From Teredinibacter sp. KSP-S5-2 (GTDB lineage Bacteria > Pseudomonadota > Gammaproteobacteria > Pseudomonadales > Cellvibrionaceae), in the NCBI RefSeq assembly GCF_032773895.1, contig NZ_CP120416.1:3935001-3999000 (forward strand): a stretch of 64,000 bases of DNA, written 5' to 3'. The position numbers and the translations under genes are program-made. A model generated the notes under the pieces. That model saw nothing but the letters and a program-made list of their open reading frames with translations. It had not been told where the DNA came from and did not search any database. Shown here in pieces: positions 43,748-53,066 of the stretch; within the stretch, counting starts at the first letter, position 1; each line of letters begins with the position of its first letter.

Positions 43748-45018
43748 AACTCGACGATCAACTTTGCTCCACCAAGTTGGGATTCTGCGATTACCACTTT
43801 GAGTTCATGCCATTCTGCGATTCGTTTCACTATCGCCAAACCCATACCATGACTGCCAGCTTTTTTACTTTTTATCCCCCGGTAAAACGGCTGCATCACA
43901 TCGTCCCTTTCATTAACAGGGATTCCGGGTCCGTCGTCTTCAACACTGATTACCGGTTTGCCGTTATGTAAAAACAGACTAACCAATACCTGCTGCTCTG
44001 CGTATTTCACAGCATTCTTGACAATGTTATTGACCAACATGCTTAAATAAAACTTATCCCCTCGAACAACTGCATCGTCATACTGACAGGAGTAATTCAG
44101 TTCAAGCGTTGATTTTTTGTATGGCTTCAACAGTTCCTGCAACATCGGGTCAAGGGAGACATATTCATACTCCACATTCACCCGCGCGCTGTCTAACCTG
44201 GCAAAACCTAATAATTCTTCCACGAGGGATTGCATCTCATCCAGATCTTCCTGCAAACCTTCAAAGTGCCGACGCTGCTGCTCAATGCTTTCTGCATCGG
44301 CCAACATATCCAAACCAAAACGCAAACGGGCGATAGGCGTTTTAAGTTCATGGGAAACTGCTCGACTCAATAGTTTATTATCGCTAATCAACTCCTGTAT
44401 ACGTGAAGCCATGCGATTAAACTCACGCTCGATATCGCTTATATACGACATACGCCCAACCTGAATACGACGATCCAGATCACCATCACCGAAATCTTTT
44501 GCCGCTTTGCGCAGTAATAGTAATCGAGTAATCAACGGGTACAGCCAGATGAGTATCAAAGCCGTAATAGCGATATAGAAAAAGAGCGTGAAGAGTAAAG
44601 GTAAAAAAGAAGTTTGCCCCTGCCCACCGGAATAACGCAATGCGTCGTGACTTAAACTGAGTACTTTATTCAGTTCAGGTAAATATGCATGAACAGTGAC
44701 ACCACTTTCCGTTTCCAGAATTAATGGTTCACCAGACAAGAAATCACTTTTTACTTCTGCGGGAACGGGAAAAACATCTAGCTCATTTATTTCAAAAATA
44801 AAATGCTTATTGTCTTTCCAGTGCGCCATAAAATGTTCGAGCTGATGTTCGTTTACCAGACCTGCAGAAGCATCCGAAATCAGGTGCCGATAGAAGGTTA
44901 CATCGTCTTGCCCTTCTGTATTTGGTGAGACTTTGGTATACAAGAAATCAAACAACCAGCCCAAACCAATAACCGTGGCAGTAACAAGAATGACGAGTGA
45001 GGCGGCTAGGCGTTGCAT
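43744..45018 (-). CDS. Sensor histidine kinase without adjacent response regulator
   Basis: A 424-residue classical kinase. TM1 is at about 7-25 and a periplasmic sensing region spans about 26-142. TM2 is at about 143-165 (FFYIAITALILIWLYPLIT). HAMP follows (LRRIQVGRMSYISDIEREF-like), then HisKA with His223 (SRAVSHELKTPIARLRF), and HATPase with NNIVKNAVKYA, DDGPGIP and GSHGMGLAIVKR motifs. It resembles the RstB group. Upstream are the DUF3019 and MipA/OmpV genes. In Shewanella-like genomes these usually include an OmpR-type response regulator between DUF3019 and the kinase, absent here with only 30 bases between genes. The partner must be elsewhere or lost. Confidence 0.9.
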   Translation of the reverse strand: MQRLAASLVILVTATVIGLGWLFDFLYTKVSPNTEGQDDVTFYRHLISDASAGLVNEHQLEHFMAHWKDNKHFIFEINELDVFPVPAEVKSDFLSGEPLILETESGVTVHAYLPELNKVLSLSHDALRYSGGQGQTSFLPLLFTLFFYIAITALILIWLYPLITRLLLLRKAAKDFGDGDLDRRIQVGRMSYISDIEREFNRMASRIQELISDNKLLSRAVSHELKTPIARLRFGLDMLADAESIEQQRRHFEGLQEDLDEMQSLVEELLGFARLDSARVNVEYEYVSLDPMLQELLKPYKKSTLELNYSCQYDDAVVRGDKFYLSMLVNNIVKNAVKYAEQQVLVSLFLHNGKPVISVEDDGPGIPVNERDDVMQPFYRGIKSKKAGSHGMGLAIVKRIAEWHELKVVIAESQLGGAKLIVEF

Positions 45019-45048
45019 GGAGGATCTATAACCGGGCAGAAGCGCACA

Positions 45049-45501
45049 CTAGAATATTCTCCAGGAACGACGCCGTTTGTCGATTTTCTTATTTTGATTA
45101 CCACCGTATACCCAGGCAACACTAACGAGAGACTCAGCCAAAACCTTTTGCCCCTCACGTAGCTGGTATACTTTATCGTGTGCGGATTCAAAATTTATGC
45201 GGATTTTGCCCTTGGAAAGCTTTATCCAGCATTCAATTGGCTGGGCTTCACTCACTTCGTACAAACAGATTTTTGTTGTTTGCGCATCGGGATAGTGCCA
45301 TTGCATATCAATTTTTTGATAACAAACCTGACCTCTATGCAGCGCAATACAACGCTTGGGTTTCGGCATAAGCTGTGCCGATACCACATCAGTGGAAGTG
45401 TCTAGCGCAAACGCATCAACAGCAAGGCACATATATGTGGCTGCCAGCCACACCATCTTACCTGATAGTCGTTTTAACAACGTTGTCCAATTAAAATACA
45501 T
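45049..45501 (-). CDS. DUF3019 family periplasmic protein
   Basis: Taken from ATG 45501 (150 residues); an in-frame TTG at 45513 is possible and overlaps the MipA gene more. The signal peptide is in MVWLAATYMCLAVDAFA. The mature part has four conserved cysteines (KPKRCIALHRGQVCYQ, TTKICLYEV, PIECWIKL), probably two disulfides, and the family-type beta-sandwich AWVYGGN near the end, then a basic tail KKIDKRRRSWRIF. DUF3019 proteins almost always accompany MipA/OmpV proteins and two-component genes, suggesting envelope signalling or stress sensing. Function is not established. Confidence 0.85.
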   Translation of the reverse strand: MYFNWTTLLKRLSGKMVWLAATYMCLAVDAFALDTSTDVVSAQLMPKPKRCIALHRGQVCYQKIDMQWHYPDAQTTKICLYEVSEAQPIECWIKLSKGKIRINFESAHDKVYQLREGQKVLAESLVSVAWVYGGNQNKKIDKRRRSWRIF

Positions 45502-46303
45502 ATGCAAAAACAAACTCCGTTGTATTTACAAATTTTGCACCTTCCAAAATCGGGCTTCTTGATTGGTTGTCATCCATAATCATGCTCGTCGCCGCAGCAG
45601 AAAAAACCCAATTCTCAGATAAAGGATATTTTGCACCAAATTCAGCAAAGAAATCCCAACCGGAACCCGGGTGGTATTCGGGATAATCAGGGTTAATCGA
45701 TTCATCGATACCAACCACGTAATTATTAAAACGGTGATCCAGATAAGCAAACCCCAGGGAAGCATATAAATTCCAGTTGCGGTATTGATAATGGCGACCG
45801 GTGCGAAATAGCGCTGCCCAACCATTATTATCACCGGAGGTAATGTCCCCCCCAAACTGAAACTGACTAATATATGAACCACTGTAATGAGTTGCGCGAA
45901 AGCCCGTTAATACAACCGGATCACGACCTTCATATTTATTCTTCTCCTCTTCGCGAGCGAGAATCACCATGACAGGGATTGCCTCAATATTAAAGCTCTC
46001 ATTCCCCCAGGCTTCGAACCCCAGTTGCGCATCCTCAACGAAAAACCGGCCTTTCTGAAAACGCCACTCGGCATGAACAGGACCTGAGAATTCTGATCCG
46101 GCCCAGGCCCCGTCATTCTCCAGCGCAAATACCGCGCCCAAAGACAGTCCTAATTCCAGATATCCTTCCGTTGTAGCCCCTGTAGCCCCTTGGCGTAATT
46201 CTCGGGAAATGTCTGCGGCCCAGCTCATAGAGAGCGGAAAAAACAAGCACGCGCTAATGACCCAAGGAATCAGATTTATAAATGGCTTATGCTTCAAGCA
46301 CAT
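45491..46303 (-). CDS. MipA/OmpV family outer-membrane protein
   Basis: From ATG 46303 the product is 270 residues with a signal peptide ending AMSWAADIS-like (PLSMSWA). This start has a ribosome site (ggggtaggtta before the ATG), whereas upstream Mets in frame lack one. The beta-strand-rich mature region with family features (GLSLGAVFALEND, GFRATHYSGSYISQF, DFFAEFGAKYPLSENW and an end F-V-F-A-Y-V-F) is a predicted outer-membrane barrel. MipA was linked to murein-synthesising MltA/PBP1B complexes in E. coli, and others implicate the family in antibiotic or osmotic stress. Heads a set with DUF3019 and the HK gene. Confidence 0.88.
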   Translation of the reverse strand: MCLKHKPFINLIPWVISACLFFPLSMSWAADISRELRQGATGATTEGYLELGLSLGAVFALENDGAWAGSEFSGPVHAEWRFQKGRFFVEDAQLGFEAWGNESFNIEAIPVMVILAREEEKNKYEGRDPVVLTGFRATHYSGSYISQFQFGGDITSGDNNGWAALFRTGRHYQYRNWNLYASLGFAYLDHRFNNYVVGIDESINPDYPEYHPGSGWDFFAEFGAKYPLSENWVFSAAATSMIMDDNQSRSPILEGAKFVNTTEFVFAYVF

Positions 46304-46477
46304 TAACCTACCCCAACTCACCATATTATTGGAGCCGATAATAGCACATGCCCCCAACGGCGTGTGTCACAGAATGTTACTCAGCTTTCGCTCAAATTAT
46401 GATCCAGATTATGGAATGCCGCATATTTACAACGTATAAGTTTAACTTTGGTCAGCCTGTCTGGAACACAAACCCTA

Positions 46478-47035
46478 ATGCGTATTCAAACTTCACAAGA
46501 TCCTAATATTGAATCCATTCTCGCCTTACACACACTTGCTTTTGGCAGAGATAAACAAGGGCCAGAAGTTGCGCAGCTGACAGATGATCTTTTACACGAC
46601 CCCAGCGCATTACCCCTGTACAGTTTCATCGCCGAACAAGACGACCAGGTAGTAGGACACATTCTATTTACCCAGGCACGGTTGGCCAGTGACAAAAGTC
46701 ACGCCATTCAGGCTCAAATACTGGCCCCCCTCGCGGTGCACCCCAATTATCAAAGGCGTGGCATAGGTCAGTCACTTATCCAGCTAGGCCTGGAAACATT
46801 GGAATCCGATGGCATCGATTTGGTATTCGTCCTTGGCCATCCGGAGTACTACCCAAAAGCCGGTTTCGAAGTTGCCGCACACTACAACTTACAAGCACCC
46901 TACCCTATCTTGCCTAAATACACCGACGCCTGGATGGTCAAAGCCCTATCTCCCAATATTCTTGGTAATATCTCGTCAACGGTATTGTGTGCGAAAGCAT
47001 TGGATAAAGAAGAGCATTGGCAGGCGGATGAGTGA
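46478..47035 (+). CDS. GNAT family N-acetyltransferase (YhbS-like)
   Basis: A 185-residue acetyltransferase from ATG 46478; an in-frame TTG at 46448 would add ten residues but has poor context. It shows HTLAFGRDKQGPEVAQLTDDLL, acetyl-CoA motif A LAPLAVHPNYQRRGIGQSLIQ and the later VFVLGHPEYYPKAGFEVAAHY typical of the YhbS/COG3153 branch. Substrate unknown. It stands alone, divergent from the MipA set. Confidence 0.88.
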   Translation: MRIQTSQDPNIESILALHTLAFGRDKQGPEVAQLTDDLLHDPSALPLYSFIAEQDDQVVGHILFTQARLASDKSHAIQAQILAPLAVHPNYQRRGIGQSLIQLGLETLESDGIDLVFVLGHPEYYPKAGFEVAAHYNLQAPYPILPKYTDAWMVKALSPNILGNISSTVLCAKALDKEEHWQADE

Positions 47036-47326
47036 GAGCCAGGAAAACATATATTCAAGAATGCTCTTATGATATAAAAAATGCTTTATCCGCGACAAAC
47101 GTAACGCCGAACATTGCTATCAAGAAAGCACATGAAAAATAACACTCAATAAATGAATAGCTCTGAAGGCCTATTGATAAATTCGAAATTCCAAACCAGA
47201 CGAAGGACATCAAACAACATTAAACCGAAAACATGGCGTATTATAGCCAGGACAGCTGTACGTTTTCGCATCTAATAATCTGACTGCATTAGTTATCATA
47301 TACAGCCACATTACGGAAAAATTCCT

Positions 47327-49789
47327 ATGCGACTATTTAGCAAAATATCCCTTATTTGCACTGTAACAGTAGCTCTATTTGCTTGTGGCGGTGGCGGCTC
47401 GTCTAGCAATTCCGGATCAACAAGCTCCTCCTCGGGGGGAGCAATCCCCAACAACCCTCCTCAGATTACGCTACAACATAGTCAGGAAGTTTTTGAAGCC
47501 GAACAAGTTCAAATAACTGGTACAGCGACAGATAGAGATGGAGTGATTACTGATATCAATTGGCAGCAAACAGCAGGACCTCAGATTGATACTACGTCAT
47601 TCAACGATATTTCGATTATATTCCAAGCACCTGAAGTGACGGATAACACATCTATAGAATTCACTGTTGTGGCTACTGATAATGACGGTTCGACTGCCAC
47701 AGAAACGGTTTCAATACTGATTAAGGCTCACCCAGAAATACATTTCGTATTCCCAACCAAGCGATCAGCATTCGAGAGCAAAAATTTGGAAGCAACGGGT
47801 TACTTACGCCACGCACCTACTGGAACAACAGTAGCAGTATCTGGTGGACTCGGTTCAGTAGAGGCAACGGTGAATGAAGCTGGTTTTTGGCGAGCGAGCA
47901 ACGTGGTATTACCATCAGAAAGTAACAAGGCAGCCAACATAGTGGCAACAGCGACTTTACCTTCCGGGAGCCAAATAAGCACGACAGTAAGCATACATAC
48001 ACAACCGTTATCTTCCAGTTCATCAAAACTGTTTTGGGATTCAATTAGAAAACAATTCAGTTTTTATGACTTCGTACAAGAAAAACATTATGCGATTTCT
48101 GCTGAAACGGGCGAAAAGAAGATTATGACAGCTAGCCCAGAATTCGCTGGTGGGCTTTGGGCGTACGACGCTTTTAATAACCGCATAATATCCATTGGCG
48201 GGGAGATAAAAAGCTATGAAATCGCTACTCAAACCACCAGTACAATTATCACCAACTATATAGGTGACACGCTCAACATTCAAAGGCCAGGCTCGAACTA
48301 TGATGACCTGCAATCGACTGTTATCGACGATACAGGTAATTTTGCATTTGTCAGCTCAAGAAAAGCATCAACAAACAATAATCAAATTCATAAAGTTAAC
48401 CTGACAACAGGCGAATGGTCTTTAATATCATCCGACGAAAAAGGGACAGGAGCAAGTCTGACGAGTATTAGCAATATCGTTTACGATGCTACCAATATGA
48501 AACTCTATACTCTTACTGGTACAAGTGATGTAAACCTTCATCTAGTGGTTATAGACATCAACACCGGAGATCGAACTCATCTTGATAATTTGTCTTCCCC
48601 TTACTGGAATGATTATTCTTCAGCAGTTACAGGGGGACTACACTACAACCCAATCGACGAAAAAGCTTATTGGATTGACAGAAACGGTATTCTCTCCGTA
48701 TTTAATACCTTTACCGGTGAAAGTAAAGCGGTTAGCGTCATATCACCAAATTATGGGCTCCTGGATTTGGGCAATATGTATTCACTTTCATATTTCGATA
48801 AACCGTCGCAATCGCTTTTCATTCTTGGTAATAACGCTGCAAGCATTCATAAAATAAATATAACAACGCTTGAGACTAGCGTCATTGAAAACCCAAACAT
48901 GCCTAAACTGCATCCACTAAATACCCTCTATTACGACGAACTAAACGATGCGATCTTCCACAATACAACTCAAACATTTTTAAATGCCCAACGCATAACG
49001 ACATTGAATCGTCTGGATTTACGAGAGGATACCGAAACAACCTACAGACAATCTGTCGACGCGATGTTAGGGATATGGAATACGAACATAATTTACTCTT
49101 TGTCCTTCAGCCGAACACACATCGGTATACAAAATATAGAATCCAGACAGTACCTACCCCTAATTGAAGAAAGCAGCAACCCAGACATTTTAACGAATCA
49201 GCGACTTCTAAGTAGCTGTATTAACGAACAAAACCTTTATATGGTACTCAATAACGGCCCATTACTAGTACATGCAGACATGGAGACAAAGGAAGTGAAT
49301 CTCATAATGGATTCCGTCTCCCTTCCAGGAGGGCCGTTAACAATGGAAATTATTGGCTGCAACAAAAAAAATGACCAGTTGGCAATTGTGGCTCAAGTCA
49401 ATGAAGAGCATGAATTATTTTTTGTTGACGGTAAAACAGGCTCGGTAACTAGTGTGCTGAATTTAAGCAGAACAATACCTGAGAGCTACCGAGACAGTGC
49501 GACTTATAAACTGAACACGTTCAAGACCACCATAAACGACGACTTTACAAACATCTACTTATCGACGTATTCAAATCCAAGTAGAAAACTGGATTTCATC
49601 AAAATTAATGTAACCACTAAAACGGCTGAGATATTACCCAAGCCGGGAACAGGTTATTTATATCAAGTGGACTACTTTTATAGCAAATTATATATTGATG
49701 AAAATTTAAATCGATTACTTATGGCCGGCTATGAAAACACGCTCGCGGTAGATATAAAAACAGGCCAACGCGCAATAGTTCTTCATTAA
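47327..49789 (+). CDS. Large lipoprotein with Ig/PKD-like domain and beta-propeller repeats
   Basis: An 820-residue lipoprotein (LFAC, Cys20) followed by a Gly/Ser linker (GGGGSSS...SSSSGG). An immunoglobulin/PKD-like domain (about 45-135) starts NPPQITLQHSQEVFEAEQVQ and ends EFTVVATDNDGSTATETVSI, followed by a second beta-domain (about 138-225). The rest consists of repeated strands resembling YVTN/WD40-type propeller blades (KVNLTTGEWSLI, VIDINTGDRTHL, VFNTFTGESKAV, DIKTGQRAIVLH). No catalytic residues recognised. It probably serves as a surface adhesion or binding protein. It has its own terminator and no close neighbours on the strand. Confidence 0.8.
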   Translation: MRLFSKISLICTVTVALFACGGGGSSSNSGSTSSSSGGAIPNNPPQITLQHSQEVFEAEQVQITGTATDRDGVITDINWQQTAGPQIDTTSFNDISIIFQAPEVTDNTSIEFTVVATDNDGSTATETVSILIKAHPEIHFVFPTKRSAFESKNLEATGYLRHAPTGTTVAVSGGLGSVEATVNEAGFWRASNVVLPSESNKAANIVATATLPSGSQISTTVSIHTQPLSSSSSKLFWDSIRKQFSFYDFVQEKHYAISAETGEKKIMTASPEFAGGLWAYDAFNNRIISIGGEIKSYEIATQTTSTIITNYIGDTLNIQRPGSNYDDLQSTVIDDTGNFAFVSSRKASTNNNQIHKVNLTTGEWSLISSDEKGTGASLTSISNIVYDATNMKLYTLTGTSDVNLHLVVIDINTGDRTHLDNLSSPYWNDYSSAVTGGLHYNPIDEKAYWIDRNGILSVFNTFTGESKAVSVISPNYGLLDLGNMYSLSYFDKPSQSLFILGNNAASIHKINITTLETSVIENPNMPKLHPLNTLYYDELNDAIFHNTTQTFLNAQRITTLNRLDLREDTETTYRQSVDAMLGIWNTNIIYSLSFSRTHIGIQNIESRQYLPLIEESSNPDILTNQRLLSSCINEQNLYMVLNNGPLLVHADMETKEVNLIMDSVSLPGGPLTMEIIGCNKKNDQLAIVAQVNEEHELFFVDGKTGSVTSVLNLSRTIPESYRDSATYKLNTFKTTINDDFTNIYLSTYSNPSRKLDFIKINVTTKTAEILPKPGTGYLYQVDYFYSKLYIDENLNRLLMAGYENTLAVDIKTGQRAIVLH

Positions 49790-49816
49790 CACTTATGTTT
49801 TAATCATGTAAACAAA

Positions 49817-49843
49817 TGAGCCACCTGTTTAGAAGGTGGCTCA
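49817..49843. terminator. Terminator between convergent lipoprotein and oxidase genes
   Basis: A 10-bp perfect stem (tgagccacct / aggtggctca) with a short loop lies 28 bases after the lipoprotein stop and just before the end of the opposite-strand oxidase operon. T-tracts are weak on both sides. Confidence 0.75.
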
Positions 49844-49861
49844 ACCCAACTGATAGATCAT

Positions 49862-50866
49862 TTAATAATAGTTCAACTCCGTCGTTTTCCCCCAAAACAC
49901 GCGATAGGAAAATGCGGTGTAAATTAATATCATCGGCACCACGATCAAAGCACCAATCAATACGAACTGTAACGATTCTGGTGCCGCAACCGCTTCAAAA
50001 ACCGTCATTTCTCCCGGTACAACATAGGGGTAGAAGCTATAAGCGAGCCCCTGAAAACACAGGAAGAAGATAGTCAGTGCAGCCACAAAGGGGATCCAGC
50101 AACCAAAGTCATTTGCCAGAGGAATTTTTCGCAGAAAACGGTCAGCCAATATAAACATAGCAAAGCAGGTGAGTGGTATAGGAAACAGCAAAAATGCTTC
50201 CGGCAGACTAAACCAGCGCAGCCAAACGTAATCACTGGTGAGCGGGTTAATCAAGCACACAGCAAAAATACCCAACGCAGCCAACCAACCGGCACGGCGC
50301 GTGGTGCCGGCAATTTTCTTCTGCATACCCCCTTCGGTTTTCATCACTAACCAAGCTCCACCAATATACGCGTATGCAGCAGTCACACATAAACTACTTA
50401 ATACAGCAAAGGCATAAGCGGCAGTACTGTTTTCAAAACCCAACACATAGCGGCCCAACATATATCCCTGGGCAACGGATGCCATGATTGAACCCAGTTT
50501 AAATAATTTGTCCCATGTTGTTTTGTGAGAAACCCGGGCTTTGGCTCGAAAATCAAATGACACTCCACGTAAAATCAAACCGCAAAGCATAAACAACACC
50601 GGAATATAAAGTTGGTGCAGAATAATGTTGTGTGCAGCAGGAAAAGCTATCAGCAATATTCCCACCGCCAACACCAACCAGGTTTCATTAGCATCCCAGA
50701 AAGGGCCAATAGAGGAAATATAGGTATCCCGCTCTTTTTCTTTTTCGGCCTTGAGTGGTAACAATATTCCCACCCCCAAGTCGTATCCATCCAAAATAGC
50801 GTAAGCCAAAACCGCTACGCCCAATAGAAGCAAAAAGATAATTGCCAAAACATCGTGATCAAACAT
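49862..50866 (-). CDS. cioB: Cytochrome bd-type quinol oxidase subunit II (CioB/CydB)
   Basis: A 334-residue membrane protein with about eight helices: FLLLLGVAVLAYAILDGYDLGVGILLPLK at the start is the subunit II signature, then GPFWDANETWLVLAVGILLIAFP. It forms the partner of subunit I and takes quinol electrons with oxygen reduction, generating proton motive force without pumping. Its start codon overlaps the subunit I stop by one base, so they are coupled. The length fits CioB (about 335) better than long-Q-loop CydB types. No small CydX gene is visible next to it, as in Cio operons. Confidence 0.93.
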   Translation of the reverse strand: MFDHDVLAIIFLLLLGVAVLAYAILDGYDLGVGILLPLKAEKEKERDTYISSIGPFWDANETWLVLAVGILLIAFPAAHNIILHQLYIPVLFMLCGLILRGVSFDFRAKARVSHKTTWDKLFKLGSIMASVAQGYMLGRYVLGFENSTAAYAFAVLSSLCVTAAYAYIGGAWLVMKTEGGMQKKIAGTTRRAGWLAALGIFAVCLINPLTSDYVWLRWFSLPEAFLLFPIPLTCFAMFILADRFLRKIPLANDFGCWIPFVAALTIFFLCFQGLAYSFYPYVVPGEMTVFEAVAAPESLQFVLIGALIVVPMILIYTAFSYRVFWGKTTELNYY

Positions 50867-52281
50867 TATCGGTTTACCTCTTGCGTGACTAATTCAGGAA
50901 CCACAGGCGCTTCAACATCCGCGGATTCGTATTCCTCTACGTTGATGGCCTTTTTCGCCATACCAAAAAGTGTATGCACATAGGCGGTTAACAAGCCTGC
51001 ATATATAACGGCGTAAACAATTAACGAGAATAAAACATTGCCTGGAGGCAGACTGGTCACAGCTTCCTGTGTGGTGAGCACACCTTGTACAAGGTATGGC
51101 TGCCTGCCAATTTCCGTTACATACCAACCTGCCAACGTGGCCAGCCAACCGGAAAAGGTCATCCATACTAACGCCTTCATTAACCAACCGGGTTGCGACT
51201 TTTTACGCAGAATAAAATAGGTACTTAGCCAGGCTACGGCCCACATCAACATGCCAACTGCCACCATTAAACGAAAACCAAAAAACAGAGGTTTAACGGG
51301 CGGATGTTCACCTTCAAATTCATTCAGCCCCTTAATTTCTCCGTTAAAATCATGGGTCAATATAAGGCTAGCCAAGCCGGGAACACCAACAGCAAAATCA
51401 TTGGTTTTTTCTTCTTCATTCGGCCAAGCGAACAATAATAAGGGGGCAGACTTTTCCGTATGCCATACACCTTCGATGGCGGCAATTTTTTGCGGTTGAT
51501 GCTCTAAAGAATTCAAACCATGCATATCTCCGACTAAAACCTGTAACGGAATCATGACTGCTGCCGCCACAACCGCGGTTTTAAGCGCTTTAGAAGGCCC
51601 GTGTTTGGTATCCCCTTTCAGTATTCGGTATGCCGAAATGCCGGCGACTAAAAAGGCAGCAGTTAAACCCGAGGATAGAAGCACGTGGGTTAACCGATAT
51701 GGCATTGAAGGATTAAAAATAATTTGCCACCAGTCCGTTGGAAATGCCACGCCATCGCGCAGTTCAAAACCTACCGGAGTGTGCATCCAGGAATTTAAAG
51801 CAATTATCCAAAATGCCGAGAGAGTTGTGCCGACAGCCACAACCAGTGTTGCAGTGGTATGAAGCCAGGGCGGAACGCGTTTTATACCAAATAGCATAAT
51901 GCCCAAAAAGGTGGCTTCTAAAAAGAATGCGGTAAGCACTTCGTAACCGAGAAGGGGCCCGGCAATATTTCCAACCCGAGCCATAAAGCCTGGCCAGTTG
52001 GTGCCAAACTGAAACGACATGGTGATGCCGCTGACCACACCCAGAGCGAAGGTTAATGCAAAGATTTTTACCCAAAATCGATAGGCACGCATCCACACTG
52101 GCGCATGGGAAATTTGATAGCGTAATTTAAAATAAAAAAGAAACCAGCCTAAGGCGATGGTAATGGTGGGGAACAAAATATGAAAACTGATATTAAGCGC
52201 AAACTGTATGCGAGAATACATCAACGTACTTTCTACAGACGCACTGACCACTTGGCCAGCTAAAGCCAATTCATCGAGCAT
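50866..52281 (-). CDS. cioA: Cytochrome bd-type quinol oxidase subunit I, cyanide-insensitive class
   Basis: A 471-residue subunit carrying haems b558, b595 and d. The N-terminal region has the haem ligand His in RIQFALNISFHILFPT (His19-equivalent). The mid region contains LNSWMHTPVGFE, and the quinol-binding loop is short (family length 470-490, unlike about 520 in CydA), classifying it as CIO. The late motif GWYVTEIGRQPYLVQGVL corresponds to the conserved GWxxxExGRQPW-type site, with Tyr replacing Trp at the last position. In Pseudomonas cioAB is repressed by ANR under low oxygen and resists cyanide. Upstream lies the GbsR-family gene. Confidence 0.93.
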   Translation of the reverse strand: MLDELALAGQVVSASVESTLMYSRIQFALNISFHILFPTITIALGWFLFYFKLRYQISHAPVWMRAYRFWVKIFALTFALGVVSGITMSFQFGTNWPGFMARVGNIAGPLLGYEVLTAFFLEATFLGIMLFGIKRVPPWLHTTATLVVAVGTTLSAFWIIALNSWMHTPVGFELRDGVAFPTDWWQIIFNPSMPYRLTHVLLSSGLTAAFLVAGISAYRILKGDTKHGPSKALKTAVVAAAVMIPLQVLVGDMHGLNSLEHQPQKIAAIEGVWHTEKSAPLLLFAWPNEEEKTNDFAVGVPGLASLILTHDFNGEIKGLNEFEGEHPPVKPLFFGFRLMVAVGMLMWAVAWLSTYFILRKKSQPGWLMKALVWMTFSGWLATLAGWYVTEIGRQPYLVQGVLTTQEAVTSLPPGNVLFSLIVYAVIYAGLLTAYVHTLFGMAKKAINVEEYESADVEAPVVPELVTQEVNR

Positions 52282-52360
52282 AATTACCTCACTAAGTCAT
52301 ACCGGTCTCCTCTCGTTATTGTTATTTTGAAGAGAGTGATGTGATGTTCGGGCTTTCACC

Positions 52361-52903
52361 CTAATTGTTTAAGATTCTGTCTTTCATATCCAAGACCTTG
52401 CCAACACCTGCCCCCAACTTCATTAATGTCATTAGGTTTTCCTGACTCATGTTTTGCAGGTCGTGACTCCACTTGGTAAATACTTCAAGCATATCGTGCA
52501 GCTCGCGCATTTTTCCCTGAGCATACTCTTCAGCTTCATTACCCGGGCTATCCATCATTAAATCGCGAAGCACAGAAAGCGTGGGATCCACCTCGCGCTT
52601 TCTGCGTTCTTCCAATACTTTAGTGGCCATATCCCATAAAGAGCCATCGGCAATGTAATATTCCTTACGCTCGCCGGGTAAGTGGACGGGCTTAACCAAG
52701 CGCCAGGACTGGAGTTCTTTCACCCCCATGCTCACGTTACCCCGTGATATACTCAGCGCCGACCCGAGGTCTTCGGCATTCAGGGGCTGCTCATTCACCA
52801 CCAGCAATGCGAATATCTGGCCTACTGTGCGATTCACGCCCCAACGGCTACCCATCTCGCCGAAGTGCATAACGAAGGACTGTACCATTGGTGTCATTTG
52901 CAT
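52361..52903 (-). CDS. GbsR/MarR-family transcriptional regulator
   Basis: A 180-residue MarR-superfamily winged-helix regulator of the GbsR group. The family opening VQSFVMHFGEMGSRWGVNRTVGQIFALL is intact, then the recognition region LSISRGNVSMGVKELQSWRLVK and a C-terminal dimerisation helix. It lies 79 bases upstream of cioA in the same direction, so it probably regulates the oxidase or is cotranscribed with it. Start 52903 fits the family. A perfect FNR/Anr-type box lies just before the start. Confidence 0.88.
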   Translation of the reverse strand: MQMTPMVQSFVMHFGEMGSRWGVNRTVGQIFALLVVNEQPLNAEDLGSALSISRGNVSMGVKELQSWRLVKPVHLPGERKEYYIADGSLWDMATKVLEERRKREVDPTLSVLRDLMMDSPGNEAEEYAQGKMRELHDMLEVFTKWSHDLQNMSQENLMTLMKLGAGVGKVLDMKDRILNN

Positions 52904-52908
52904 AGAGT

Positions 52909-52922
52909 TTGATCCATATCAA
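52909..52922 (-). promoter_or_regulatory. FNR/Anr-type box upstream of the GbsR gene
   Basis: TTGAT-CCAT-ATCAA is an exact match to the FNR/Anr consensus TTGAT-N4-ATCAA. It ends 6 bases before the GbsR start codon, so if used it would probably block transcription or lie in the leader, consistent with repression of oxidase genes under low oxygen. Confidence 0.65.
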
Positions 52923-53066
52923 ATTTTCAGTAATTTCTGAAAGTTTAATCTATTATTCTTCTGGTGAAAAGCCCCAATTTGACGGAAGTACCTTTTCGGC
53001 TTTTTGACTTGGATAAGGGCTACAGATAGGGTAAAGCAAAAAAGCATTCCATTGCTTTCTGCTGCA

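Noticed and set aside
45006-45191. A 61-codon open frame between kinase and DUF3019 gene as the missing response regulator
   Set aside because: No receiver or DNA-binding motifs; overlaps the DUF3019 gene in another frame.
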